Shown here in pieces: positions 37,820 through 49,561 of a stretch of DNA of 64,000 nt. Source of the stretch: Diplolepis rosae (lineage: Eukaryota > Arthropoda > Insecta > Hymenoptera > Diplolepididae); contig JAPYXD010000698.1 of assembly GCA_030998225.1 (NCBI GenBank), positions 8,287,001 through 8,351,000 on the forward strand, written 5' to 3'. How positions within the stretch are numbered: position 1 is the first letter of the stretch; the number at the start of each line of letters is the position of its first letter. The position numbers were made by a program, and so were the translations under genes. The notes beneath the pieces are model-generated. The model was not told the DNA's origin, did not search any database, and saw only the letters and a program-made list of their open reading frames with translations.

Positions 37820-38398
37820 CCCTTTGCGAAAGTATTGGATAGAAATTCATTCCGAGCCAATCAGAACTATTCTGATTCATCGCGATATCTGTATCCGAGC
37901 CAATGCCAATCATTCCGAACCAATCCGAGAAACGTTTTGTAACTCTTTTGATGAAAAACGGTAAAGATTCGATCCGACCTAATCCCAGGCAAGTATCCGA
38001 ATGAAACCGAACCAATACGAAAATAAGTTTTCAATCCGAATTAACCTGAGCTCGGATTGATCCAAACCGAATTTTTAATCAGAATTCATCCGAATCATTC
38101 CGACCTCGGATTCATTAGGATTGATTCTGATTGAAAATTCAGTTTGGATCAATCCGAGCTCGGGTTGATTCGGATTGAAAACTTGGTTTCGGATTGTTTC
38201 GCATTCATATGAATTGTTGCTTCGGATTAAATCGGATTAGGTTGGATCGATTTTTTACCATTTTTCATCAAATGAGTTACAAAACGTTTTTCGGATTGGT
38301 TCGGAATGATTGGCATTGGCTCGGATACAGATATTGGGATGAATCGGAATAGTTCTGATTGTCTCGGAATGAATTCCTATCCGATACTTTCGCCAGGG
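37820..38398. mobile_element. Compact TCCGA palindromic element, both ends present
   Basis: The left end CCCTTTGCGAAAGTATTGGA and the right end reversed, CCCTGGCGAAAGTATCGGAT, are terminal inverted repeats. Long matched arms follow (attcattccgag, tcagaactattc, tatctgtatccgagccaatg, aaacgttttgta). The 579-bp unit is therefore a two-ended hairpin element and the founder type for the arrays at 21.15 and 25.94 kb. No transposase. The target duplication is unclear. Confidence 0.8.
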
Positions 38399-39177
38399 TT
38401 ATTAATAATAAATACGTGAATTTGATTGGCATCACTTGTAAGCATTCCAGAATTTGCAAGTAGCTTCTCATTCTTGTATCAAAAATTAATTTCATGTTAA
38501 ATTTTAATTTAGCTTTCTTCACTTTTTCGTTTAATTCTTTTCCTTTCTCTCATTCCGATCTTTTGGCTTTCTATTATTCCTTCCTCTTGTATATATATAT
38601 TTTCTTTTTCTTCAACTTCTTCAACTATTTCGTTTTCTTCTGTTCGCTTGTTATTCTCCTTTCTCTCACTTTTTTAAAAAACTTCTTCTTTTCTCCTGCA
38701 AGTGCCATATAAGACATGGATGTAGGTGCATTGGTACTTGCCATAAGCTATTGTATACATTCTGTGAGTGCAGTCTTGTGTATTTAATGTGCGTTGTCCC
38801 ATAAGGTTCATATATCTCCCTTTACAACCAGGAAATGTGCGCACGGTCCCTTTACAGCAGAGAAGATTCATAAATTCAAGAAAGAATCGCCATTGACGTC
38901 CTCGATGTTTAATGGATGCAGGTCAGGTACATGAATGGCATTCTCACATAAAAAACTGACCGGAGCCATTTTTGCAACTCCCTCAGGAAGGAAGTAAACA
39001 CCAAACATACATTTTGATTACTTTTAATAGTGTCTCTTAATATGAATTTAATAAATTTCAAATTTACTGAATTCAAATTAGTAAGGCACTTTTTATGATA
39101 CAATCTGTCATTTTTAGTTACAATTAATAAAAAATCACTGATTTTATCGTGAACATTTAGTCGCTGATTTTACTTCA
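38399..39177. other. Intergenic, no supported gene
   Basis: A minus-strand open frame of 65 codons (38674-38871, cysteine-rich, starting MNLLCCKGTVRTFPGC) and its neighbour at 38909-39103 do not match anything I recognise. The base composition of 38.70-38.93 kb is less AT-biased than its surroundings. Confidence 0.3.
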
Positions 39178-39397
39178 CTCTTTAAATCTGAATCAGTTAA
39201 CATCTACTGATTATCAGTGAAATTTGACTGATTAAAATAGCTAAAAAGAGGTTACTCAGAAACAGTCAAATTTCACTGATTACTTCAGTGAAAATTAACT
39301 GATTTAGACGTGAAAAAAATATTTTGACTGATGAATCTGTGAAAAAGCAGATCACTAATTCAATCAGTGAAAATTTGACTGATTCAGATTTAGAGAG
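39178..39397. mobile_element. CTCTCTAAATC MITE, copy 3
   Basis: Ends CTCTTTAAATCTGAATCAGT and, reversed, CTCTCTAAATCTGAATCAGT, with the same internal block order as copies 1 and 2. Confidence 0.8.
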
Positions 39398-39982
39398 CAG
39401 TCAATTTTTAACCAATTCAGATATTTTGGATAGTGAAGGGTAATTATTTTTAGTAAATTTGACTAAAATCTCTGTCGAATTCTACTAATTTTCGGCAGAA
39501 AGAGCGCTCTGAATTTTAGTTTGAATAATCTATGCTAATAATTCAGTAGAATTGAACTAATATTCCTATGGAATTTTTATTATCCGATATTTTAGTAATT
39601 CACTCTTCTGAGCCACTTAAAATTGACTATATGTCAATAAATTATAAAAATTAGATCAATTTCACTGTTGAGAGGAAAAGTCAGCTCTTGAATTTTTATT
39701 GAATGGTATGTTGTTCAAATTTGACTGAATTGACACTAACTTTTGGGTATAGTATATTCATTTGTTTTTAACGGTTAGCTTCTCATTTAATGGAATTGAT
39801 AAAACGGTCTAGTTTAAATCAATGTTCTATCGTGTCGGCAAAAAAGAAGCGATAAATGTCGATTTCTTGAGTTCAATAGGCAGTTGTGTGATTCTTGAAG
39901 CTCTCATTTTGTAATTTACTGTGAACAATTACAATGAAATGTCCTGATATGACTTACTATTACAGGACTTAATGTTTTTGTA

Positions 39983-40255
39983 CTCTCTAAATCTGAATTA
40001 GTCAAAATCTACTAATTATCAGTGAAATTTGACTGATTAAAATAGCTAAAAAGAAGTTACTGCGATTCAGTCAAATTTCACCGATTACTTCAGTGAAAAT
40101 TAACTGATTTGACAGTGAAAAATATTTTTTCCATTGATGAATTGGTAAACATTAACTGATTTAGCAGTGAAAAATAGCTGTTTCACTGATGAACCAGTGA
40201 AAAGGCAAATCACTGGTTCAATCAGTGAAAATTTGACTGATTCAGTTTAAGAGAG
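39983..40255. mobile_element. CTCTCTAAATC MITE, copy 4, with empty-site paralogue
   Basis: The 273-bp element is flanked by TA (39981-39982 and 40256-40257). The paralogous flank at about 25.10 kb reads gtctttgtaattaatacc without it, so the element inserted at a TA after the receptor-locus duplication. It is longer than the other copies because an internal block (gcagtgaaaaatag, tgatgaaccagtg) is repeated. Confidence 0.85.
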
Positions 40256-40299
40256 TAATAAATTAATACCCGCACACTTTTTCAAATTTCATTGATTAT

Positions 40300-40610
40300 T
40301 TTATATGTAATTTTTTATCCAGCCATGTTACCTTATTTTCCATAACCAAATAGTTGTTACATATCGTAACAAAATAAAAAAAGAATCATGACAATTGGTT
40401 AAAAAACAAAACAGTTATTTAAAGTCGAAAAATGTCAAAAAAATGCTCAAAAAACTCAAAATTTTTAGTATAAAAATACATAAAGTGCTGGAATTAAAAA
40501 AATGAAAAACCTTTCTAGATAAAGTTACTAAACATAAAAAATTCAAAAAATTATATGGAAGATCTAAACTAAAGAAATAGATATAAAAATATTAATGGTG
40601 GCGGATCCGC
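40300..40610. mobile_element. GGGGATCC fold-back, left-truncated
   Basis: It holds the family's right half: cataaccaaatagttgttac, aatcatgacaattggttaaa, and the end ggtggcggatccgc followed by TTAA (40611-40614). The left terminus is missing. Confidence 0.7.
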
Positions 40611-41290
40611 TTAAATTCAATAAATGCAGACAAATATGAATTGTAAATAAATAAAATATCAAATTGTAGGAAATTTAATTATAAATATTTTTTAACTGAA
40701 ATTAAAGTCAGTTCAAGAGAATTTAGAGTACGTTTCAGAAAAGTCAACAAAAATTATAAATTATTCAACTAAACGAAAAATGCATTAGGTTAGACAACTG
40801 GCTTGTAATAAAAGTATATTATTGATTAGATTAGATTAATTATCACTTGCCAAGTTTACATTCCACAATTTCTAATAAGTTTATACAAGAAAATCTAATT
40901 TACTGAATTGACTCTAAGTTGCAAATTCATTTTTTTCAGAAAATTACAGTCTAATTCACTTTATATTCTGGTAAGTAACTTGAGTCCAACCTTTAATTTC
41001 TAAAGAAATTGACAAGTTTATGCAAAAAAATTCCTCTTAACACGGGGTAAAAGTATTTCATAAAAGAATGCGATCAAGAAAAAAAAATCCAAGAGCAAGT
41101 ATGCAAAAAATTTCATTTTTCATCAAATAAAAAAACGATTTTGTTTAATAGCAAGTTTCGTTTTCATCCAACCGAGTTCTTAATTCTTTTAGTAATATAT
41201 ATTGCCATTTTTCAATAAAACCACAACTCTCTAAGCTAAGAATTAATTAATTGAAGCTTCGTGCATAAGGAAATACAGATTCCATCATAA

Positions 41291-41861
41291 CTCGACGGTG
41301 CCCCACGGGACTCTACTATTTGTACGGGAATAGGACTTGCACTCAACCTTAATTGGTTTTGGCAGTTTGTTTTCGAAAATCTCATTTTCCTCAAAAAATA
41401 ATGGTTTCAAGGCAAAAATGTGCAGAACATTTAAGATAGATCTTTTCATCGGCTACAACTTTTGTAGAAAATATTTCTTTCCTAATCTTTAAATTTAAAT
41501 CAGTCAAAATCTACTGATTATCAGTGAAATTTGACTGATTCAAATAGCTAAAAAGAGGTTACTGTAAATCAGTCAAATTTCACTGATTATTTCAGTGAAA
41601 AATATTTTTTCGCTGATGAATCAGTGAAGAGGCAAATCACTGATTCAGTGAAAATTTGACTGATTCAGATTTAGAGAGTAGATCAATATTTATCGACACA
41701 AAATTAAAAAATTTATTAAAAACATTTTTTTTCAGTTTTGACCTTGAAAATAAAATTTGCGGGATTTTTCATCATCAATTTGTAATCAGCGCCTCAAAAT
41801 ACGTCGGTATAGTAATTTTCAAATTAATCAGAGGTAAGTGCTTTTCGGAAGTGCACCCGGA
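41291..41861. mobile_element. Replacement insert within the IR pseudogene
   Basis: This segment has no counterpart in the intact receptor. Its edges read ctcgacggtgccccacggga and ggaagtgcacccggactaag, and its centre holds a CTCTCTAAATC MITE (41485-41678). It could be a mobile element plus deletion, or filler at a rearrangement junction. I do not recognise the outer sequence. Confidence 0.5.
41485..41678. mobile_element. CTCTCTAAATC MITE, copy 5
   Basis: The right end is ttcagatttagagag followed by TA; the left end is worn (atctttaaatttaaatcagt). One internal block is shorter than in other copies. It lies inside the receptor pseudogene. Confidence 0.75.
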
Positions 41862-42920
41862 CTAAGTATCATTAAAGTCGTCGGGGACATGGAAAACAAC
41901 CCTACCTTCATTCTTTGCCCATTTAGGTTACTTGTCTTCTCGGGAAACTAACAAATGTCCTGATTGAAGTCCTCTCTGGTGTAGATCTTAATAAATAGAT
42001 TATAACACTGTATAGTCACGATTTTCTCATCAAAATTCACTAATCGGATTCTCGATTTTAGTTTTTCTTTTAGTAAATCTACGAGAGTGACATCTAAAAA
42101 TTTCTCAAACTACATGTGTTGTAGTAAAGCTTCATATATGGAGTTTTCTTTTTCTTGGAGAATAACAGAGACATCTGGGCCTCGTTCGAAATCCGGATAT
42201 TCGTGATATGAAACCGATTGGATTCTGCAATCTTTAAAGATCCTGATTATCATCCGAGGAGTAAATTAAGACGAAAATAGTTGTGGAATATGGATCATAG
42301 AACAATGGATTCATGCTAGGATTTTCTGTCATTTTATCTGTTGCCTTTTCAAAAGTAGTTTTCGACGTTGGAACATTTTTGGAAAATGTTTGGAGAATGT
42401 TTTCAACTGCAAGAGAATCTCTTCTTTCATTTGAATTTAGAAGTAAAAGTACTTGATTTGTCTCACTCTTCACGTAATTTAAGAAATAATCGAGCCATTT
42501 GTATTCTTCTGCACTGATCTTTCCTAAAATGACAAAAATCATTATAAATGAATAAACGCAAAATTTGTTAATTAACACAATGAATCCAGAGGATTTTAGT
42601 TTTTCTGTTCTGATATTTTCTGGATCTGGACACATGAACAAATTTAGAAGCAGTGAATGCTAAACTTTTTGTTTTTTTCATTGTTGGTTAGGTGGACATT
42701 TTTTTAAAAATTGTGCCAAATGGTTTGGTTCAATAAGAAAGATAGTAGTGGAAATGACGTTTCTCACTTATCTGAAAGTATTTTTTTAGTTTTTATTGTG
42801 AATAGGACATGACCCTCGCGTATCTAGTCAATACAACTACATGGGTGGAAATCAAAAAGTTGAAAATATTCCATTTTTAAATTAATTAGTTGAGTTTTTA
42901 ATTTCTGCCACTGCCTATAT

Positions 42921-42993
42921 TATCGGAGAATCACTAGTCGCGTATCAGATAGGATGCAATCGAAAGACCTGGGCTCGAATCCCAGCGCAGTCG
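42921..42993 (+). repeat. tRNA-like fragment (SINE-like), not a functional tRNA
   Basis: A perfect 5-bp T stem with a 7-nt loop, CTGGG-CTCGAAT-CCCAG, lies at 42969-42985, preceded by gcaatcgaaagac, as in many tRNAs and tRNA-derived SINEs. The 3' acceptor side would be cgcagtc, but no matching 5' side is present at the expected distance. A related segment at 9.25-9.35 kb (inverted) shares both flanks but lacks this about 75-bp insert. Confidence 0.35.
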
Positions 42994-44444
42994 AAAGCGT
43001 CTTTTTTTCCACAGAAAGATTTTCAAATTCTTTAATATTTGAATTCCATTTTTAATTTAGAAAACAGAAAAGTTATTTTAGATTAAGATAATACTTTTTT
43101 ATCCTTATGTTGGCCCCGATAAGTATAAAAGTAATAAATGCAATGAAGAAGAAATCTCTTATTTTAAATTTAGATTTTCTTCATTCAATAAAAAAATATT
43201 TCTTTGCAATCATTTACAATATTTTATTTGTTGGAATATTAATATTACTTAATTTTCGAAATATTTAGAAGGAAAAATAATAATCCTGTAATTAAACTTC
43301 TACCAATTGCTGATGCAAAAAGTCAGATCTTGAATTATTATAAATGGCATATTGTTAAAATTTGTCTAATTAATATCAAACACTAATTTCAGTTTTCTTT
43401 TAAAATTCTATTAAAATTTTTTCGCAAAACTGATTTAACTTTACAAGATAATTGACTGATTCTCATCGGTAAAAGATATTCATTTATTTTGAATAAAAAT
43501 AAATTAATCTCATTTAATAATTTAAGAAAAACTTTTCAACTTATTTTACATTCATTTGCAATATACATTCATGATAATAATTTGATTAAAAATTCAGTAT
43601 ATTTTGGCTGAAGATGACAGTGAAATTTTCTTAAACGAACTTTTAGTTACTCTTTCTATGTAGAATTAGTAAACTCAGAAAGAAATAATCTACCAATGTA
43701 TCTTCTAATTATCAGTTAAAATTTGATTAATTCCGATTATTAAAAAAAAAACCAGAGTACATTTTTTCTGGGTCTAGCCTTTTGGAAGACGTTTTTGAGC
43801 CGAAAGGCAAATATTTCTTAATTAGAACGTTTAAGACTTCACGGAACGTTCAATTAATAACTGGTCTACCTTGCTCACAGCTTAGTAATTACGCAAAGCG
43901 CTCCCGGTGATCGATCGTCATCGAGATCGTCGTAAATTGATTCGCTTGAAAGCTTCGCTTTTAGTTTTCGCTCGCACTTCTCTGAAAGTGTCTTTGGACT
44001 CACCTTGAATTTTAAAAAAATTTATAAAAGCCAACATACTCTCTAAATCTGAATAAGTCCAATTTGTCTAATTATGCAGCGCGAATGCCTTCATCACCCA
44101 TTGATTTAGTAGCATTCTCATTAATGTTTTATCAAATATGACTAATTGTTAGTAAAAGCCTATATTAATTCACTTCAATACCTGATTATAGTAGGAAAAC
44201 TTTCTATTAAAGTGAATAAATAAAATTTTGGAGTTAGAATTGCAATCACTTACATTTTGTTAAATATTTCCCAAAATTTTATACAATCAATGACAAATTA
44301 GTTCACGCAAATTTAAATCATTCAAATTTCTTTTTGTTATATTCGATAATTTACTACATAGAGAGAAATTTCAGGGTGAATGAAAAATAGTATATTTCGT
44401 ATCAAGAGCGGAAAAGCGTATTTTGACGCAAGAGCAAGTATAAC
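42994..44444. other. Intergenic, no gene seen
   Basis: AT-rich with no coding frame. A short CTCTCTAAATC-family left end (ctctctaaatctgaataagt) sits at about 44.04 kb without a right partner. Confidence 0.4.
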
Positions 44445-44572
44445 AAAAGTTAGCCGAGTCGGTGTCGCTTTGCGTGCGGAAAGTTGATTTTCCGCAGACT
44501 TAAAATTTTACCGCACTAGTACGAGAAAATCAACTTTCCGCACACAAAACGACATCGACAAGGCTAACTTTT
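44445..44572. repeat. GC-containing hairpin element, 128 bp
   Basis: Arms of about 48 bp: aaaagttagccgagtcggtg... and, reversed, aaaagttagccttgtcgatg..., continuing through gtgcggaaagttgattttc. The loop is about 32 bp. It is probably a small MITE. Confidence 0.75.
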
Positions 44573-44576
44573 GGTG

Positions 44577-44773
44577 CACTGAGAAAACAGTTCTGTCAAA
44601 TCAACAAAAATATTTTGTTAGTATTTAGCTAACAAAATTCTTTCGTTGTGCCAACAAAACATTTTGCTATATCAATCAAATTTTGTTACTCAAACAAAAT
44701 GTTTTGTTGCGACAACAAAATATTTTTTCAGGACAACAAAAAAAGTTTTGTTGGATACATTTTTTTCTCAGTG
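44577..44773. mobile_element. CACTGAGAAAA TIR element
   Basis: The left end CACTGAGAAAACAG and the right end reversed CACTGAGAAAAAAA enclose a run of AACAAAA/TTTTGTT hairpin words. It abuts the hairpin at 44445-44572. The 60-codon frame that crosses it is incidental. Confidence 0.65.
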
Positions 44774-45239
44774 TGCACGGCGGACAAAAAATGATGTGTG
44801 TGTTAAAAGTGCAACAAATTGTTTCTAAAGCCAACGATATTATTTTTTAGAGACTTTTTGACATCTTTATTCCCTAACAACTAATAAAAAATTATTCACT
44901 TATAAAAAACCGTAATAGTATATTTTTGTCAATACACTAAAATTGTCTAGCTAAAAATTTTGTACGATCAACAAAAATTTTTTAATAGAAATAAAATCTA
45001 CGCAACTGAAATATTCAAAACTCTTTTTCTAAGTGTAGCGATCGGAGTAAATAATAGAAACGGAAATTTTTGTAATGTCCTGCCAAAAAAGAGTTTTTCT
45101 ACTAAATTATAATGTGATTTAATAAAATTTGATCTTCATTAACTTCACTGATTGTAGAAAGTAATAAAATGACACCTACCATATAGAAATCCTGCTGTAC
45201 CATCGAAACAGTTTCTTTTCGAAATTGAACGAAAATTAA

Positions 45240-45526
45240 GGCCATATTTTCCTGAAAATTTGGAACATACTACAGAACACGATAGAGAACGTCTCACAAC
45301 TTCGCTTGAGTGAACATTTTTCAAAAAATTTCACAGTTAACTGTAACTGTCCATAAGGTTTCGAATTTTTTTCAAAATTTTTACTAAAATGAATTAGCAG
45401 ACGTGCTTTATTGTCTCTTGTTACGTTTGCCAAATTTTCAGAAAGATACTTTGTAAATTTAAAAAGTTATCTTACATGAACGAATAAATGTATAGTTTAG
45501 TCACGTGGTCCAATTGATCCATGGCC
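45240..45526. mobile_element. GGCCATGG MITE, internally deleted, TTAA-flanked
   Basis: The right end is gatccatggcc followed by TTAA (45527-45530). The left end keeps only GGCCAT after TTAA (45236-45239) and then jumps into the internal attttcctgaaaatttgg block. The 65-codon minus-strand open frame is a by-product. Confidence 0.75.
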
Positions 45527-45530
45527 TTAA

Positions 45531-46119
45531 GTAAATTTGATTCTGATTAGAGTCTAAACAAAGTATTTTTAACATACTTTTGAAGTATTCTCAACATAAA
45601 TTTCTAGATTCACTTTTAAAAATAACAGTAAATCCCACATGAAATTCCTATAAATTTGAAAACTCGTTGTAATAGTTATGGTAATTTACAATTAGTTCCC
45701 GTGTATAATTACGCCTTTTCGGATGGTTTGTAACCCACGGCCATTTTGTAGAACGCTCGAGGTTCCTGTGTCAATTGCCGGATAATGACGTGTAAATATG
45801 TATTGAGAAAGTTATGTAGAATAGGTAGTTCAGTGCGAAATAACCGTCTCCAAGGATCTCGAATGATGAATTTTAGCACCATACAAAGCCAATTTAATCT
45901 TTAAAACATTTTAAATTCAAATTTTTTCAATAATCTCGAATGAGGAGAGAAGAAGATAAAAAAATGGGTCAAATTTAAAAGAATTAAGATGTGAAATAAC
46001 TGAAAAAATCTGCCCTTCGGGTACATTCTCACTGCGCGCTTTGCGCTTCGACATGATTGCACCTCTTGCTTCGCGTTCTGTCTCTTTAAGTTGATGATAA
46101 AAAAAACAAATCCAACTGC
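45531..46119. other. Intergenic, no gene seen
   Basis: No supported coding region. About 46.02-46.08 kb is GC-richer (ctgcgcgctttgcgcttcga) and resembles 17.70-17.78 kb. Confidence 0.4.
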
Positions 46120-46123
46120 TTAA

Positions 46124-46948
46124 GGGGGTACTATGGTAATAATGGCCTTTTTTTCAAGAATTTTATTTTTGCACAAATTTTTATTTTGTAGTCAAAATAT
46201 TTTTGTACGTTTTAGTACACGTTATGGAGAGTATAAAAAAATTTAGGTTGTTAATTTTTGTTAATATCCGGTGTAGATATAGGGGACCAATGGATTTCTC
46301 CATTGTGGATGATCTGAGACATACGAAATAAATTTTATTTTGAAGTACATATGAATGGCTATTTCATGACCCTTGAATAAAAAAATATCTTCATAAATAA
46401 ACAAACAGTGCAACTTTTCACTTTTTTTCTTTTTTTTCGCCTGTTTTTTGTAAATAATTGTGTCATAACGTTGTTAAATATTAACTTACAGTAATGGTCA
46501 TGGGTCATTCCATAGCCAGGTGTTTTCTGAACATTTAAAAAAAAAGTAGGCAAATCGGCCAAGTAGACGGGCCGGAATCGTGGGCACCAGTTCAAAAAAC
46601 ACAGTTTGAGAAAAATCATAAGAATGGTGATAAAAATGATTTTTTCACAACTTGAATATCGCATTATATGTTTTTTGGGTCGCTGATCACGAATTTGCTA
46701 TCACATTTATAAAATTAATTTGTTTAAACAATTTTTATAAATAAATTTTCTCAAGTATTGAAACATTTTTCAAGTTGCATATGCTTTATCCGCGCGCTCG
46801 ATCCCTTGCGGCAAATCTCATTTTTTATCACTTTTCGATATCATCTGAAGTACAGGGAGGTTTATACATTATACTTTAGGGTTTAAATTAACCGAAACTG
46901 CAAAAAAAAAATTTCGATTTTTTGAGAAAAGATTACCATAGTACCCCC
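46124..46948. mobile_element. TTAA-flanked element with GGGGGTACTATGG ends
   Basis: The ends GGGGGTACTATGGTAAT are perfect inverted repeats, flanked by TTAA (46120-46123 and 46949-46952). At 825 bp, the only sizeable frame (minus strand, 46359-46664) has no recognisable similarity, so I treat the element as non-autonomous. Confidence 0.85.
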
Positions 46949-47159
46949 TTAACAAAATTGAATAGCTGCATCGAAACTTGAATTTATACATATATTTTAG
47001 AGTTGATATTTGGTAAGGGAATTAATCTTTTTCAAATATATATAAGTATATATATAAATCAGATAAGAATGTGTCCACTTGTGTAGCTAGATTTTTTAAT
47101 TTTCTGCATAAAACTGATAATTATCCACTTCACGAGTGAAAAAATAAAAAAATTATCTT

Positions 47160-48140
47160 TCAAGTTTTAAAATTCTCTAGCTTTCTTAATATTAATCTAA
47201 TAAAAAAAATGTAATGGAAATAATTTGTAGAGCTTTTTGAGCACTATTAGAAAAAATGGTAGTTCATCCACGAAAATTAAACCTCAGGCACATATAGACA
47301 ATTTTGCTTTCAAGAATAGCAATATTATTATTGAAGGGCTATTTTGGAAGAGAAAAGATTAATTTCCATGAAAAAAATTTGAAACACAGAAAAATAATTT
47401 TATTAATAAATTTTATTTTTGCCCCAACTTTTTTTCTTATCGCTTCCTACTGAAGTTTACAAAATGATGCGATTCTAATAAATCACGAATAATTTTTTCA
47501 GAAAAAAGAATCTTTACAACTTTATCGTTCCCAACTTTTGGAAATAAATTCTTTAATGGCTGAAACCATTAAAAATTAATTTTCTAAAACAAAATTCTTA
47601 TAAACAAATTGCTGGATTTGGTAATAATTTATTCATTTCAGAATATTGGAAAAAGTTAAATTGTCGAAAATATTTTTCCTGAAAAAATAATCCTTGATTT
47701 ATTAAAATCACATCATTTTTCAAGAATTGATATGAAACGATAAGAAAAAAAATTCGGGTAAAAATATTAACCTTTCAATAATAATATTACTATTCTTGAA
47801 AGCAAATTTATCTATTTTTGCCTGAGGTCTAATTTTTGTGGATGAACTACCTTAAAACTTTTGATTTTCTCTAAGTTAGGTTTTACAACTCGAAAAATTC
47901 TCTAATTTTCGAAATTTTGAATGGATATGGCTAAATAAAAAGCTCGCAATGTTTTTAGAGCACTGACTCCAACAACAACAAAAATGAAGACTAAAGGCAG
48001 AAAGATACCGACCTATAAAAATAATATTTTTTTACTCAGGTGGTTACAAAACCTTAAGATTTGATGAAAATTCGAAAAGTCAAATTTCACATAAAACCAA
48101 TAACTTCTCATATCTGATGAGAATGCAAAAATCTCTTCAC
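47160..48140 (-). repeat. Third fragment of the 160-bp-period repeat family
   Basis: Words atttgtagagctttttgagc (left of the fold-back) and ttaagatttgatgaaaattc (right) match the families at 18.6-19.4 kb and, inverted, 54.48-55.35 kb. The GGTAG fold-back (47258-47851) splits it. Confidence 0.5.
47258..47851. mobile_element. GGTAG-family fold-back, second full copy
   Basis: The left end GGTAGTTCATCCACGAAAAT pairs with the right end, and TTAA follows on the right (47852-47855); the left TTAA has decayed to aaat. The 594-bp body is mostly self-complementary. It lies within a third fragment of the 160-bp-period repeat family (47.16-48.14 kb). Confidence 0.8.
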
Positions 48141-49300
48141 AATTGAATAATCATTTGAATTCAATGTACTTGAATCTGTAATCTATTTTCTTTATAGATT
48201 ATTATTACAGTAATTTTTATCACAAGTTGAATATCAAACTCATACTTTCAATTCAAGTAAAGATTTATAAGAATTTTAGTTTTAGAAATTTATTTTGTTG
48301 AATTTCGCTTGGTTATGCACTTAAAATATGTTATCGGTTCATGAAAATATAAAATATTCTTTTAATCTGAAACAATTGTCCACGATTCTTTTACAGTGAA
48401 ATAAAGGCAGTCACTAATTATTGAGAATTTTATTTTTTGGGACTAAAATCAGAAACATAATTGAGACAAGAAATCGGAATTGATTTTCCCAGCTTATTCC
48501 TTTTGAAAAATAAAGGTGAAAAAAAGCCAATAATAGATTAGATTTTAGATAAACTGATGTAATAGAAAAAGGGTTAAGTGCCAAACTCTACGGTTCGTCA
48601 GTTGTCAAGACTTTGGTACGAAACAAGATCACCCATGATTTCTGATCGTTTGATCTTTGCCTACCTGAGATCGCGAACGATCTATTTATCTAATAGATTC
48701 TAACGGTCCATAAAGTCTAGATCATTTCTAGACAAATTATACAAACACATTATCCTCTCATGGATCTACATTAATAGATATATAAACCAAATAATTTCAA
48801 GGCAATTTAGGTTTATAGAAATACAAACCATAAAAAACACAAATTAATTTTAATAATCTATAGCCATAAACTGTAAATTAAAACGATCATAAACAATAAA
48901 TCGATAAAAGTTATAATTCAAGGTTAATAAATAATTCAAAAATTTCATAACATATTTTAATTAATTTCTAGTGTATATGTGAGAAATAATGAAAATAAAA
49001 TTTTAATTAAATCCTTTTTTTAAATAACAAATTCGGAATTTATAATTGATTTTTGAGTGTAATTATTGTCGTTGAGATATAAGAAACTCGACAATAGAAA
49101 AATATGTAATCGAAATCGATAGAAATCTTGTAGTATAAAGGAAAATGTATAATAAAACCTATATTCAATAAAATTGCCAGTTTTATAATTTTCAACTATG
49201 AAATCATAAACTGGATGATGAGATTTTTACTGAAAAATATAAATGAGAAGAAAAAATATTTTACATCTGTTCATTGATTGATGCACACGCGAATACTCTT
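48141..49300. other. Intergenic, no gene seen
   Basis: AT-rich with several gatc-containing short palindromes near 48.63-48.73 kb. No coding frame is supported. Confidence 0.4.
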
Positions 49301-49311
49301 GTCAGTTATGT

Positions 49312-49561
49312 ATAAAACGAGAGCGACATCTGCATTCAACATTTGAAGTTTCGATGCAGTAAAGTAAGATCGATTAAGATCGGTTCAAGTTTAACTGAAT
49401 TAAATGGGCCCTCGACACGAAAAGAGATTCTCCCTCAGATAAAGAGGATAAAAGACAGGACAATAATTACGTCTTACGAGTCGACAGTCACTTCTCAAGA
49501 TTTATTGCAATTGATCAAAAAGACCGACATTCCCACGATCCACAAAAGTTACCATGTGTGA
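49312..49561 (+). other. Candidate promoter and small exon
   Basis: A good TATA box, TATAAAAC, begins near 49312. A CATTCAAC initiator-like string follows about 25-30 bp later. An open frame of about 72 codons then runs to TGA at 49559-49561 with base composition much less AT-biased than the surroundings. The frame has no internal ATG, so it would need an upstream spliced start; the first downstream ATG opens a different 12-codon frame. I do not recognise the peptide. It could be a gene fragment or chance. Confidence 0.25.

Larger units (their letters stand above)
41030..42578 (-). pseudogene. Ionotropic receptor pseudogene, central part missing
   Basis: It is homologous to the intact receptor at 27560-29443. 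The N-terminal part (42578 to about 41862) lines up well, but the start codon is GTG (42578-42576), a TAA interrupts at 42236-42234 where the intact gene has a serine codon, and a 2-base deletion shifts the frame near 42166. The C-terminal part (about 41290-41030) matches the end of S2 and TM3. Between them, roughly the ligand-binding core, TM1, pore and TM2 are gone, replaced by about 570 bp that includes a CTCTCTAAATC MITE. The upstream frame can still open from another ATG but would give only a short fragment. Confidence 0.9.
39760..42800. repeat. Segmental duplicate of the receptor locus
   Basis: Ordered, same-strand similarity to 24.85-30.0 kb covers the 3' flank (ctatcgtgtcggcaaaaaag, aggcagttgtgtg), the receptor (as a pseudogene) and the 5' flank (ctgaatgctaaa..., aagtattttttagtt). 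This copy lacks the TCCGA array and the tandem triplication, but has gained two CTCTCTAAATC MITEs and a GGGGATCC fold-back. Confidence 0.75.

Noticed and set aside
42921..42993. A functional tRNA gene
   Set aside because: The T arm is perfect but no 5' acceptor strand pairs with cgcagtc and the A box is poor.
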